The position numbers and the translations under genes were made by a program. From Corynebacterium sp. P4-C1 (lineage in GTDB: Bacteria > Actinomycetota > Actinomycetes > Mycobacteriales > Mycobacteriaceae), in the NCBI RefSeq assembly GCF_030503595.1, contig NZ_CP129966.1:806001-870000 (forward strand): a DNA stretch of 64,000 nucleotides, read 5' to 3'. This document shows, in pieces, positions 54,383-61,925 of the stretch (position 1 is its first letter; every line of letters starts with the position of its first letter). The notes below the pieces were generated by a model, which did not search any database, was not told the origin of the DNA, and saw nothing but the letters and a program-made list of their open reading frames with translations.

Positions 54383-54437
54383 GCGCAGGTGCTTTGCGAC
54401 GGGCTCCGCCTCACCTATTGCACATCGAGCACCCGCC

Positions 54438-54452
54438 GAATACAGTGTATTC
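54438..54452 (+). promoter_or_regulatory. relBE operator, copy 2
   Basis: GAATAC-AGT-GTATTC, identical to copy 1. Confidence 0.65.
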
Positions 54453-54473
54453 ACACTGATTAAAGGGGTAAAC

Positions 54474-54689
54474 ATGGCTACGATGACGATTCGGATGGAT
54501 GACAACGACGCAGAGCTCGTGCGTAAGTACGCTCGCTTCGAAGGCGTAACTCTTTCCGATTTCGCCCGCAATGCGATCTTGGAAAAGATTGAAGATGCGC
54601 ATGATCTGCAGGAGCTTCGAGACGCCATCGCGCACGACACCGGCGAGCGGTACAGCCTGGAAGACATTCTCGCCGATCTCGATACGTAG
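54474..54689 (+). CDS. RelB-family antitoxin, copy 2
   Basis: Amino-acid identical to the antitoxin at 51792. Because both copies of the toxin and antitoxin are the same, each can neutralise the other, so loss of one module would not release toxin. Confidence 0.9.
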   Translation: MATMTIRMDDNDAELVRKYARFEGVTLSDFARNAILEKIEDAHDLQELRDAIAHDTGERYSLEDILADLDT

Positions 54690-54698
54690 CACCCCCGG

Positions 54699-54983
54699 AT
54701 GATGGCACCATCGCGTCACTACACTGTCGAATTTACGTCCCGCGCACGGAAGCAGCTGAAGAAGATCGACCGCTTCGACGCCCGGCTCATCGCCACCTGG
54801 ATCAAAGAAAATTTAGACGGCTGCACCAACCCGCGGGCATTTGGGAAAGGGCTCTCCGCAAATCGTTCCGGCGAGTGGAGATATCGCGTCGGCTCGTGCC
54901 GGATCCTCGCCCTCATCGATGAAGGCACGATCACAATCGCGGCGCTTTCGATAGGCCATCGCGGCGAAATTTATTGCGATTAA
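54699..54983 (+). CDS. RelE-family toxin, copy 2
   Basis: Amino-acid identical to the toxin at 52017, with the same 9-bp spacing from the antitoxin. The promoter and operator are duplicated too, so both copies should be expressed alike. Confidence 0.9.
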   Translation: MMAPSRHYTVEFTSRARKQLKKIDRFDARLIATWIKENLDGCTNPRAFGKGLSANRSGEWRYRVGSCRILALIDEGTITIAALSIGHRGEIYCD

Positions 54984-55046
54984 CAACCAACATCACCGAC
55001 TCAGCCGCCTCGTCCTCGGCCCCAGGGTGATCGTAGGGTGTTAGGC

Positions 55047-55490
55047 ATGCAGGACCTGACCATCGCACCCGGCCCGGGCATCCCCGGCGGCCTCGTCGTC
55101 GCCGCCGCGGATCTCACGGAGCGGTTCGCGAAAGCGTCGGGCCCGGGCGGCCAGGGCGTCAACACCACCGACAGCAAGGTGCAGCTGTCCATCGACATCG
55201 CGGAATGCGCATCGCTTTCCGATGCCCAGCGCCGCCGCGCCCTGCGCAACCTCGAGCACCGCCTGGATGGCACGGTGCTCACCGTGAGCGCGTCGACGCA
55301 GCGCTCGCAGGTTCGCAACCGCGCCGAGGCGCGAGAACGCATGGCTGCCGTGTTGCGCGAGGCGCTCGCCCCGCCACCTCCCCCGCGACGCAAGACGAAG
55401 CCGTCGCGCGGCTCGGTGCGGCGCCGTCTCGAAGCGAAGAAGCGGCGCTCGGAGCTGAAATCGACGAGGCGCCGACCCCAGCTGCCGTAA
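55047..55490 (+). CDS. arfB: Ribosome-rescue factor ArfB, copy 2
   Basis: A 147-residue GGQ protein, identical to copy 1 except for the end (QLP and TAA), where the repeat stops at 55480. It is probably the ancestral copy, since its sequence past the repeat edge ends in a clean family-like tail, but this cannot be settled from the sequence alone. Confidence 0.9.
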   Translation: MQDLTIAPGPGIPGGLVVAAADLTERFAKASGPGGQGVNTTDSKVQLSIDIAECASLSDAQRRRALRNLEHRLDGTVLTVSASTQRSQVRNRAEARERMAAVLREALAPPPPPRRKTKPSRGSVRRRLEAKKRRSELKSTRRRPQLP

Positions 55491-55662
55491 TACCGCTCCT
55501 AAAAGGCTCATTTCGAAGAACCTCAACAGCCGAAAAGCCGTGTCCGCATCTCAGGTGCCTGAGGGGAGAACGAAAGGCGGCGATCCACGGCTCAGGCATC
55601 ACGTGAATCCTTGGAGAACGCGAAGCGAGACGTGGAGTGCGGGCACGGGTACGGTGCGGACT

Positions 55663-56013
55663 ATGCGTGACTCAACTTTCGCTATCCCCCAGATAACCTT
55701 CGACTGTAACGACCCCTCCCAGCTCGCCGAATTCTGGTCCTCCGCGACAGGGTGCGAGATCGTCGCCGACTACGGAGACTTCGTCATGGTCGGCTCCACC
55801 CCGGCACTAGGTTTTCAACGCGTTGCCGACCCCACTCCCGGTAAAAACCGCGTGCATATCGACGGTGGCGGCCCTGAACGCGAAGCCCTAGTAGAGCGCC
55901 TCAAGACGTTGGGCGCCACTGAACTCGGCAGTCATGAGGCACCGGGACTCGCTTGGACCGTTATGCAGGATCCGGAAGGCAACGAGTTTTGCGTGGGCAG
56001 CCCCGAAGCATAA
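55663..56013 (+). CDS. VOC-superfamily (glyoxalase/bleomycin-resistance-like) protein
   Basis: A 116-residue protein from ATG 55663. It has a single VOC domain: IPQITFDCNDPSQLAEFWSS, LGFQRVADPTPGKNRVHIDG and PGLAWTVMQDPEGNEFCVGS match the actinobacterial single-domain type. The stop TAA (56011-56013) directly abuts remnant R3. Substrate unknown. Confidence 0.85.
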   Translation: MRDSTFAIPQITFDCNDPSQLAEFWSSATGCEIVADYGDFVMVGSTPALGFQRVADPTPGKNRVHIDGGGPEREALVERLKTLGATELGSHEAPGLAWTVMQDPEGNEFCVGSPEA

Positions 56014-56112
56014 CTACACGTTGAACTTGAACTCCACGGCGTGTCGGCGCAAGGAAACCTTTCCGCTATAGACAGTAAGTAAATCCAGAGAAGTACCGCA
56101 GGATGCGGTCAT
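56014..56112 (-). repeat. Remnant R3 of a repeated gene 3' end
   Basis: The longest remnant: minus-strand MTASCGTSLDLLTVYSGKVS then LRRHAVEFKFNV and TAG at 56014-56016. Upstream the frame is closed by a stop. The parent gene is not identified. Confidence 0.6.
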
Positions 56113-56640
56113 GGCGCTATCGCTCCCAGAATATCTAGCAACTCAGGATGCAACAGGACACGGAAAGATGCGCGTCAAATTACATATTTTTCATGTTGCA
56201 GGGCTACTGGAGAGATTCGCACAAGAAGGGTTCCGGTGACGGCACAGTGAGGGCACGGTGGGGTGTCTGCTGCGCGGTTTCGTAAAAATACGCAAGAATA
56301 CCAAACCACATCGTTGCAGGTCACGGCAGGTATTTACAGGGCGTTTCGTAATCACGAAAACGAAAAGACCCCAGTATCACTCCGGCCAAGGGGAATACCA
56401 CCCTCGCTCAGTGCCCGGCGGGGAAAACTTCATCAAATCTTCAAACATCACCCTTCGACCGCCGTCACCCCTGTGCCCCACCCCGGGCCGGCGACATCGC
56501 CTCCCCTCGTCGGTTCAGCAGGCGCCACCAGGGAATTCACCGCCTGCACCGCATACCCGGGGCGGGTAGAAGGACATCGCCCACGGCTGTGGGGTGGTGC
56601 CCCGGTTGTGACCCAGCCCACCGAATTCACCCCCTTTTTC
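56113..56640. other. Gene-free stretch between the toxin-antitoxin mosaic and the copper island
   Basis: About 530 bp with no convincing gene in either direction. It is AT-richer in its first half (AAAAATACGCAAGAATACC) and Pro-codon-like GC-rich after 56450. An inverted repeat TTTCGT-AATC-ACGAAA lies near 56344. It may be eroded mobile-element DNA. Confidence 0.5.
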
Positions 56641-56670
56641 CCCTGCTATAAGGCTATGAGCAGGGTTTTT
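56641..56670 (+). terminator. Terminator-like hairpin before cueP
   Basis: CCCTGCT (56641-56647) pairs with AGCAGGG (56659-56665) followed by TTTTT. Confidence 0.7.
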
Positions 56671-56768
56671 GATTTCTAGTCCGTCAGGCACCCGTGCTAG
56701 ATAAAGGTATGGCATCGACCTTGAGGCGGTGTCTTCTCACGGTCCTACCACGATCCAAGGAGATTGAC

Positions 56769-57338
56769 GTGAAACGAGCAGCGATCGCAGCCTCCGCCCT
56801 CGCCCTCACGGGGTGTTCGGCCGCCGACCCGGAACCCACCGCCGACGGGACGGAGTCCCAGGACACATTCCTGACTACCCATGGCCTGGCCGCCATGGAC
56901 GCGGTGGAGATCATTGATCACCTCGACCGGCAGAAGGTCACTGAGCGTCCCACGGATCTGATCGCCTCCGTGCGTGCCAATGAACTGCTGCTCTCCAGCG
57001 AAGACCAGGAAGTCGTGGTCGATCTTCCCGACAATCAGACGTATGTCTCGATCGCACCCTATCTCACCTCCACCCACGACTGCTTCTACCACAGCCTCAC
57101 GACCTGCCTGGGGGAACTCGACAATGAGGATATCCACGTCACGATCACCGATGAGGCGACCGGTGAGGTGCTGGTGGACGAGGCAACAACCACCTTCGAC
57201 AACGGATTTATTGGCTTCTGGCTTCCCGATGATGCCACCGGCCTGATTGAGGTCAGCTACCAGGGGCGTACCGGCACCACCGAGTTTTCCACCACCGACG
57301 ACGGTGCCACCTGTGTCACAAACCTGCACCTGACGTGA
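56769..57338 (+). CDS. cueP: CueP-family copper-binding lipoprotein
   Basis: A 189-residue lipoprotein from GTG 56769 (AAGGAG six bases upstream). Lipobox ALTGC, Cys about 18. YVSIAPYLTSTHDCFYHSLT followed by TCLGEL, and GFIGFWLPDD with a C-terminal TCVTNLHLT, are the CueP family blocks with the three conserved cysteines that bind copper. It likely buffers copper outside the membrane. Confidence 0.85.
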   Translation: MKRAAIAASALALTGCSAADPEPTADGTESQDTFLTTHGLAAMDAVEIIDHLDRQKVTERPTDLIASVRANELLLSSEDQEVVVDLPDNQTYVSIAPYLTSTHDCFYHSLTTCLGELDNEDIHVTITDEATGEVLVDEATTTFDNGFIGFWLPDDATGLIEVSYQGRTGTTEFSTTDDGATCVTNLHLT

Positions 57339-57408
57339 TGACTCAGCAGGATCCTCACCTGCGCCTGTCTCCCGCATCACTGAAATCTTGCACCAAGGAA
57401 GGTAAATC

Positions 57409-57585
57409 ATGACAAACGCGTTTTCCCGACGACAGTTGCTGCTCGGCGGGCTCGTCCTCGCCGGCACCGGCGCCGTGGCCGCCTGCACCAGCGACCCTGG
57501 ACCCGCTGCCTCGGCACCAGGTCCCTCCCTTCGCCCCACTCCCACCCCCACTGCGCTCGGTGAGCCGACGGTGCGCCGGACATGA
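57409..57585 (+). pseudogene. Twin-arginine lipoprotein stub, probable multicopper oxidase remnant
   Basis: A 58-residue frame starting MTNAFSRRQLLLGGLVLAG: a Tat motif (SRRQLLL) and lipobox AVAAC, then a Pro-rich linker ending GEPTVRRT and TGA. This is how corynebacterial multicopper oxidases begin, but none of the copper-binding domains follow. The stop overlaps the lnt start. It could be a deletion remnant or a small lipoprotein in its own right. Confidence 0.5.
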
Positions 57586-59147
57586 AGGCTAGTACTGCAG
57601 CAGACGTGACAGTCTCACGTCTTTCCCGGGGGATAGCCGGCGATAACTGGCGCAGATTGGCCGGTCCCACCGCGCTCATGATGGGAGCTGCGGTGGTCTG
57701 GTGGCTGGCGCTGCCGCCACGCGGTTGGTGGGTGCTGTTCCCGGTGGGCGTGACTATGTTCATACTGGGTTTGGCAGGTCAACCACTACGTAACCGTTTG
57801 TGGCTCGGTGGGTTGGGCGGGGTGGCGCACTACGCTCTTGCTCTGCGCTGGCTCACCGACTTCAACACTGCCGGATACGCTGCTGTTGTTGCCGTTCAGG
57901 CGCTACTGTTAATGCTGGTTGCCGCGGTATCGCCTAACGAGGCGGCTTTTCGCAGCCGCTGGTCGGGCTGGTGGCTGCTCACCCCTGCTGCCCTGGTGTT
58001 ATTCGAGGCTGTGCAGCACCGGTTCCCGTTCGGCGGTTTCCCGCTGTCCGCTTTCGGATACAGCCAGACCGATGGTCCTTTCATGGCGGCAGCGCCCCTG
58101 GGTGGGACTCTCCTCGTGACCGCGTTGGCCGCAGTTGCGGGGGCCGTTGTTACCGCTGTCATCTTCGGGCCGAGACGAGCCCGTGCAGCATCCGTGGTCG
58201 CAGTGGTCGTGGTACTCGCGGTACCGGCGTTCGCGCCAACGATCGTAGATGATACGGCAGAAGGTAGCCTTGACGTCGTGCTCGTGCAGGGTGGAGGCCC
58301 CCGCGGGCTTCGCGCGATCAATACCGATCCGTTTGATACGACCCGCCGGCACCTACAGGCTGCCGAAGATATCACCGGGGACCCTGATCTGGTTCTGCTG
58401 CCCGAAAACGTCGTCAATATCGACGGCTCAATCGACGGGACGCGCGTTGATGCAGCTTTCGCTGAACTGGCCAGGCAACTCGACACGAACATCGTCGTCG
58501 GAATTACCGAATCCGAGGATCAACATTTCCGGAACGCATCCATAGTGTGGGGACCGGACGGGACCCGGTTAGGACGCTATGAGAAGCATCATCGTGTGCC
58601 GTTCGGCGAGTACATCCCTATGCGCAATTTGATTGAACGACTCAGCGAGGACGCACGGTTCATCCCCCGCGACGCCATTGCCGGAGAGGGACCAGCGGTG
58701 CTCGATCCCAGCGGGACACCACGATTGGGGATCGTTATTTCTTATGAGGTCTTCTTCGCCGACCGGGTCGCCGATGCCGTTCGCGATGGTGGGCAGCTAC
58801 TCCTCGCACCGACCAACGCCGCGTCTTTTGTGACCGAGGAAGTACCTGCAATTGAAGTGGCCGCATCCCGGATGCGTGCCCGCGAGTTTGGCCGCACAGT
58901 TCTCCAGGCTGCCCCCACCGGATACTCCGCAGTTATCCAGCCCGACGGCACAGTCTCACAACTCAGTGGCCTGGGCACGAACGAACTGCTGACGGCAACC
59001 GTTCCCCTTCATACTGGTTTGACGCCGTATGCGCGCATGGGGGATACGCCCCTGTTGGTTCTCGCGATGCTGGCTCTTGCATGGCCTGCCGTTACCGGCC
59101 TCGTCAGCTGGCGCAGGAGAAGGCAGGTTACGGAAGTATCCCACTAA
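57582..59147 (+). CDS. lnt: Apolipoprotein N-acyltransferase homologue (Cys to Ser)
   Basis: A 521-residue protein with about six N-terminal membrane helices and a nitrilase-like domain. The catalytic Glu is in LLPENVV (about residue 273), the Lys in YEKHHRVPFGEY, but the nucleophile motif ICYE reads ISYE (IVISYEVFF), so the active-site Cys is Ser. It adds the third acyl chain to lipoproteins in canonical members. Its location between copper lipoprotein genes suggests a link to copper-island lipoproteins. Confidence 0.8.
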   Translation: MKASTAADVTVSRLSRGIAGDNWRRLAGPTALMMGAAVVWWLALPPRGWWVLFPVGVTMFILGLAGQPLRNRLWLGGLGGVAHYALALRWLTDFNTAGYAAVVAVQALLLMLVAAVSPNEAAFRSRWSGWWLLTPAALVLFEAVQHRFPFGGFPLSAFGYSQTDGPFMAAAPLGGTLLVTALAAVAGAVVTAVIFGPRRARAASVVAVVVVLAVPAFAPTIVDDTAEGSLDVVLVQGGGPRGLRAINTDPFDTTRRHLQAAEDITGDPDLVLLPENVVNIDGSIDGTRVDAAFAELARQLDTNIVVGITESEDQHFRNASIVWGPDGTRLGRYEKHHRVPFGEYIPMRNLIERLSEDARFIPRDAIAGEGPAVLDPSGTPRLGIVISYEVFFADRVADAVRDGGQLLLAPTNAASFVTEEVPAIEVAASRMRAREFGRTVLQAAPTGYSAVIQPDGTVSQLSGLGTNELLTATVPLHTGLTPYARMGDTPLLVLAMLALAWPAVTGLVSWRRRRQVTEVSH

Positions 59148-59377
59148 ACGTGGATTACTGCACCTGCTCCTCGTTGGCGGGACGCTCGCCGCCCCCATAT
59201 ATGACGAGCACGGACTGCCTCCCCTGTGCCCCGGTCTGCCCTGCCTGGAGAAGCTATCAAGTCGGGGCTGTGTCGGCGATGAGTGAGAAGCGTCTCTGTG
59301 GTCTGAGGCGGGTGCCTCACGCCCAGTCACTGCCGCCGGTTCCTGTGTCGGGGCCGGTCCTGGTGAGTGCGGGAAGG

Positions 59378-60172
59378 TTAGAAGGTGACGCCGTGCTCGG
59401 CGAACCAGGGCAACGGGTCGACCACCCCGCTGCCAGTCGGGTAAAGCTCGAAGTGCAGGTGAGAGCCGGTGGAAAATCCCCGGTTGCCCATGCCAACGAT
59501 CCTCTGACCAGCGGTGACGCGTTCCCCAACGGTCACGTCGAGAGTCTCCATATGACCGTAGACGGCAATCGAGCCATCATCGTGCTGGATGCGGATCCAC
59601 TGCCCGAAACCGGAGGCCGGGCCGGAGTCGATGACAGTGCCGCCCATCGCCGCGAGGATCGGGGTACCCACGACGTTGGCGATGTCGATACCCGCGTGGA
59701 GGGTTCCTTAGCGCACGCCAGAACCGGAGGTGAAGGTGCCTTCAGCGGGCTTGACCACCGAGGGCGCGCGGGCAACGCGCTCGTTCTCGGCCCGCTCGGC
59801 GTTGTACTGGATGGCCTTGTCCAGCTGCTCGTCGATGTTGGCGACCGGCTTGAATTCGGAGATCGCGAGAATCTGCGGTGCGGCCTGCGTCCCACTCGAG
59901 GACAGGGCCGTGTCGTTGGTGGCCAAATCCACCTCGACGGTGGCAGCCTCCGGGGAGACCGGAGCCTCGACCTCGGCCGGGGCTTGCAAGGTGGCGGCCG
60001 TGGCGCCACCGACACCGGCGGATGAGACCGTGCCGGCGGCTACAGCCACGAGGGCGAGATGCCCCTTGGTCTGCGAGGTGGTGATCGTGCGGTGTTTTCC
60101 TCCGGATGACCGCGAAGCTTTCAGGCGCATGACTCGGTCGTGCTGGTACTGGTGTTTGGAGACGGCAACCAT
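59378..60172 (-). pseudogene. M23 peptidase (LytM-type) with in-frame stop
   Basis: One frame from ATG 60172 encodes a membrane/signal helix (HLALVAVAAGTVSSAGVGG), a charged linker, and EGTFTSGSGVR up to a TAA at 59708-59710. The frame resumes directly with GTLHAGIDIANVVGTPI and runs to HLHFELYPTGSGVVDPLPWF. The HxxxD (HAGID) and HxH (HLHF) zinc motifs of M23 are intact. A change such as CAA to TAA would explain the lesion. Readthrough or sequencing error are alternatives. Confidence 0.7.
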
Positions 60173-60237
60173 GGGCCCAGTCGCCATGGGTTGGGGATGC
60201 CGGCCGAGGGGGCCTTCCTGGTCCAGGAGCGCCTCTA

Positions 60238-61074
60238 ATGGCGCGAGTGATGACCCCACGAATACGCAAGGCCGCGCTGGTGGCACATGTGGTCTGCTCG
60301 GTCGGCTGGCTCGGGATGGTGCTCGCCTTTATCGCGATGGCGGTCATGGGGATAGTGAGCGCGGATGAGATGGCGGTCCGGGGGACGTATCGGGTGATGG
60401 AGCAGGTGGCGTGGTGGGCGCTCGTTTCCCTGGCGGTGGCCTCGCTGGTGACCGGAGTCCTTCAATCCCTGGGGACGACGTGGGGATTGTTCCGACACTA
60501 CTGGGTGGTGTTCAAGCTGGGGCTCACCGTGGTGGCGACAGGTGTGTTGGTGCTGTACATGCAGACCTTCGAGTATCTTGCCAGGGTGGCGGCAGACCCG
60601 GGCGTGGGGCTGGAGGCCGTGCGGAATTTCTCCCCGGCCCTCCACTCCGTGGCAGCATTAGTATTGCTGGTGGCTACGGTGCTGGCGGTGTACAAGCCGC
60701 GGGGTCTGACCCGATACGGGCAACGAAAAAAGGCCCCGCTAGCAGCCTTATGCAGCGTGCCTCAGCTGTCCATTCCTTATTTGTTCAGGTTCGGCAGTCA
60801 TGCGTCATGCGCAGGAACGCCAGGGACCGGCCTCATCCCACTCAACGATGCGAGTATGAGTGCCTGTCTTCCTTGGAGCCGAGACGCTGATCAGCTCACC
60901 GTCATTGACGGCCGTGGACTACCCAGCTACAGCACTCCCCGTCGCCGCCCCGCAACTTTTCCACTCCGCCGAGACGGCGGAACGTGGGCCAGGGCGTCGA
61001 TGGCGGTGGCAATCACTGCTGCCATTGCCGGGCCAGCGTGCGAAGGGCTGTCGCAGCTGAAAGCTTATCGATGA
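60238..61074 (+). CDS. CopD/DUF2269-like membrane protein with an aberrant C-terminus
   Basis: A 278-residue frame. The first 165 residues hold about four helices (AHVVCSVGWLGMVLAFIAMA, then RHYWVVFKLGLTVVATGVLV), like the small copper-associated membrane proteins near copC/copD. After GLTRYGQRKK, at a run of A residues near 60725, the sequence becomes unstructured. A one-base slip in that run would end the protein at once, so the last 110 residues may be spurious. Divergent from the M23 gene. Confidence 0.6.
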   Translation: MARVMTPRIRKAALVAHVVCSVGWLGMVLAFIAMAVMGIVSADEMAVRGTYRVMEQVAWWALVSLAVASLVTGVLQSLGTTWGLFRHYWVVFKLGLTVVATGVLVLYMQTFEYLARVAADPGVGLEAVRNFSPALHSVAALVLLVATVLAVYKPRGLTRYGQRKKAPLAALCSVPQLSIPYLFRFGSHASCAGTPGTGLIPLNDASMSACLPWSRDADQLTVIDGRGLPSYSTPRRRPATFPLRRDGGTWARASMAVAITAAIAGPACEGLSQLKAYR

Positions 61075-61107
61075 TCAAATACCGCGGCACAGGTATGGAC
61101 AGGCAGG

Positions 61108-61359
61108 TCAGTCCAGTTCGAGGTCGGACGTGAACTCCTCGTGGGAGACACCGCCCGCCTCCTAGCGGGCAGCCGCTGCGGCACGGATATCCTCGCCATC
61201 CTCCAGCGCCTGAACCGCCCGGTCGTAGAAATCCGGGGAGACCACCACCGCCCGGCGGCGGGGCCCGCGACTGAGGATGGTGACCGGTTCACGTTGGGCG
61301 GCATCAAGATAGTGGCTTTGTTCGCTGCGGAACTGACTGAGGGTGACCGTGATGCCCAT
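61108..61359 (-). pseudogene. Phd/YefM antitoxin with in-frame stop
   Basis: From ATG 61359 the frame gives TLSQFRSEQSHYLDAAQREP and VVVSPDFYDRAVQALEDGED, a Phd/YefM antitoxin, stopping at TAG 61162-61164 after 65 residues. The same frame continues EAGGVSHEEFTSDLELD to TGA at 61108. That tail (SHEEF) is typical of the family's C-terminus. A CAG to TAG change is the simplest explanation. No toxin gene is seen next to it. Confidence 0.65.
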
Positions 61360-61457
61360 ACCCTTTAACGTACATTTTGTACAAGAAGTGCAGCAACGAT
61401 CGCGGCCGTTCCAGAAGTCCTGCCCGCCGAACGGGACGCTTAGGGGCAGACATTTCC

Positions 61458-61484
61458 TTGACTGATACCCCCCATGGGTATATG
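61458..61484 (+). promoter_or_regulatory. Copper promoter with CsoR-type operator
   Basis: TTGACT (-35, 61458-61463), then TACCCCCCATGGGTA (61466-61480) and TATATG (-10). The TACCC..GGGTA palindrome is the CsoR box, placed between the promoter hexamers. It would control copZ and probably copA. No csoR gene lies in the window. Confidence 0.8.
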
Positions 61485-61545
61485 TTGAAGGTTGTTGGGG
61501 CATCTCCACCCCTGCCTCTCAGGACATCAAGGAAAGGATCATCTG

Positions 61546-61755
61546 ATGAGCGCCGTAACAAAGAAGTACATCATCGAAGGCATGACCTGCGGACACTGCA
61601 AGTCCTCCGTGGAGGAGGAGATCGGCGAGGTCGCCGGTGTGACCATGGTGGAGGCCACCGTGGATACCGGGCAAGTAACCGTCACGGGTGAAAACTTCAC
61701 CGACGACGATGTTGTCGCCGCTGTCACGACAGCCGGCTACACCGTCAAGCCCTAA
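61546..61755 (+). CDS. copZ: Copper chaperone CopZ
   Basis: A 69-residue HMA-domain protein. The metal motif GMTCGHCK (about residues 11-18) lies at the usual place, and AGYTVKP is the typical end. It delivers Cu(I) to CopA. It sits directly downstream of the CsoR-type promoter and upstream of copA. Confidence 0.92.
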   Translation: MSAVTKKYIIEGMTCGHCKSSVEEEIGEVAGVTMVEATVDTGQVTVTGENFTDDDVVAAVTTAGYTVKP

Positions 61756-61925
61756 TCCCTGGGCCCGGTCCCCGCCTCGGGTAGACACGGCCGGGCCAAC
61801 CCTGCTGGATATGCCCATCAGGCCCAGCCATGCCGGTTCGATATCCCCGACGGTGCATCTGTGGGCGGGCCTTTTGGGACCTCGGAGATGCACCTCACCA
61901 CTGTTTGCTGAAGGACTGATTACTG

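Larger units (their letters stand above)
54161..55480 (+). repeat. 1.32 kb direct repeat, copy 2
   Basis: Same content as 51479-52798 in the same orientation. The 1362 bp between copies hold higBA, the BrnT-like pair and the XRE fragment. Confidence 0.9.

Noticed and set aside
51464..56112. Integron-type gene cassette array with attC sites
   Set aside because: GTTGAAC and ATTCAAC words occur near 53464-53481, like attC cores, but in the wrong order and spacing, and the repeats are better explained as coding remnants because they differ at third codon positions. No integrase is seen.
56258..56679. Overlapping plus-strand frames of about 100-140 codons
   Set aside because: Low-complexity Pro/Arg products in two frames, no ribosome site and no homology I recognise; treated as non-coding.
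61756..61925. A gene between copZ and copA
   Set aside because: The 170-bp gap has only a short Pro-rich frame without a ribosome site.
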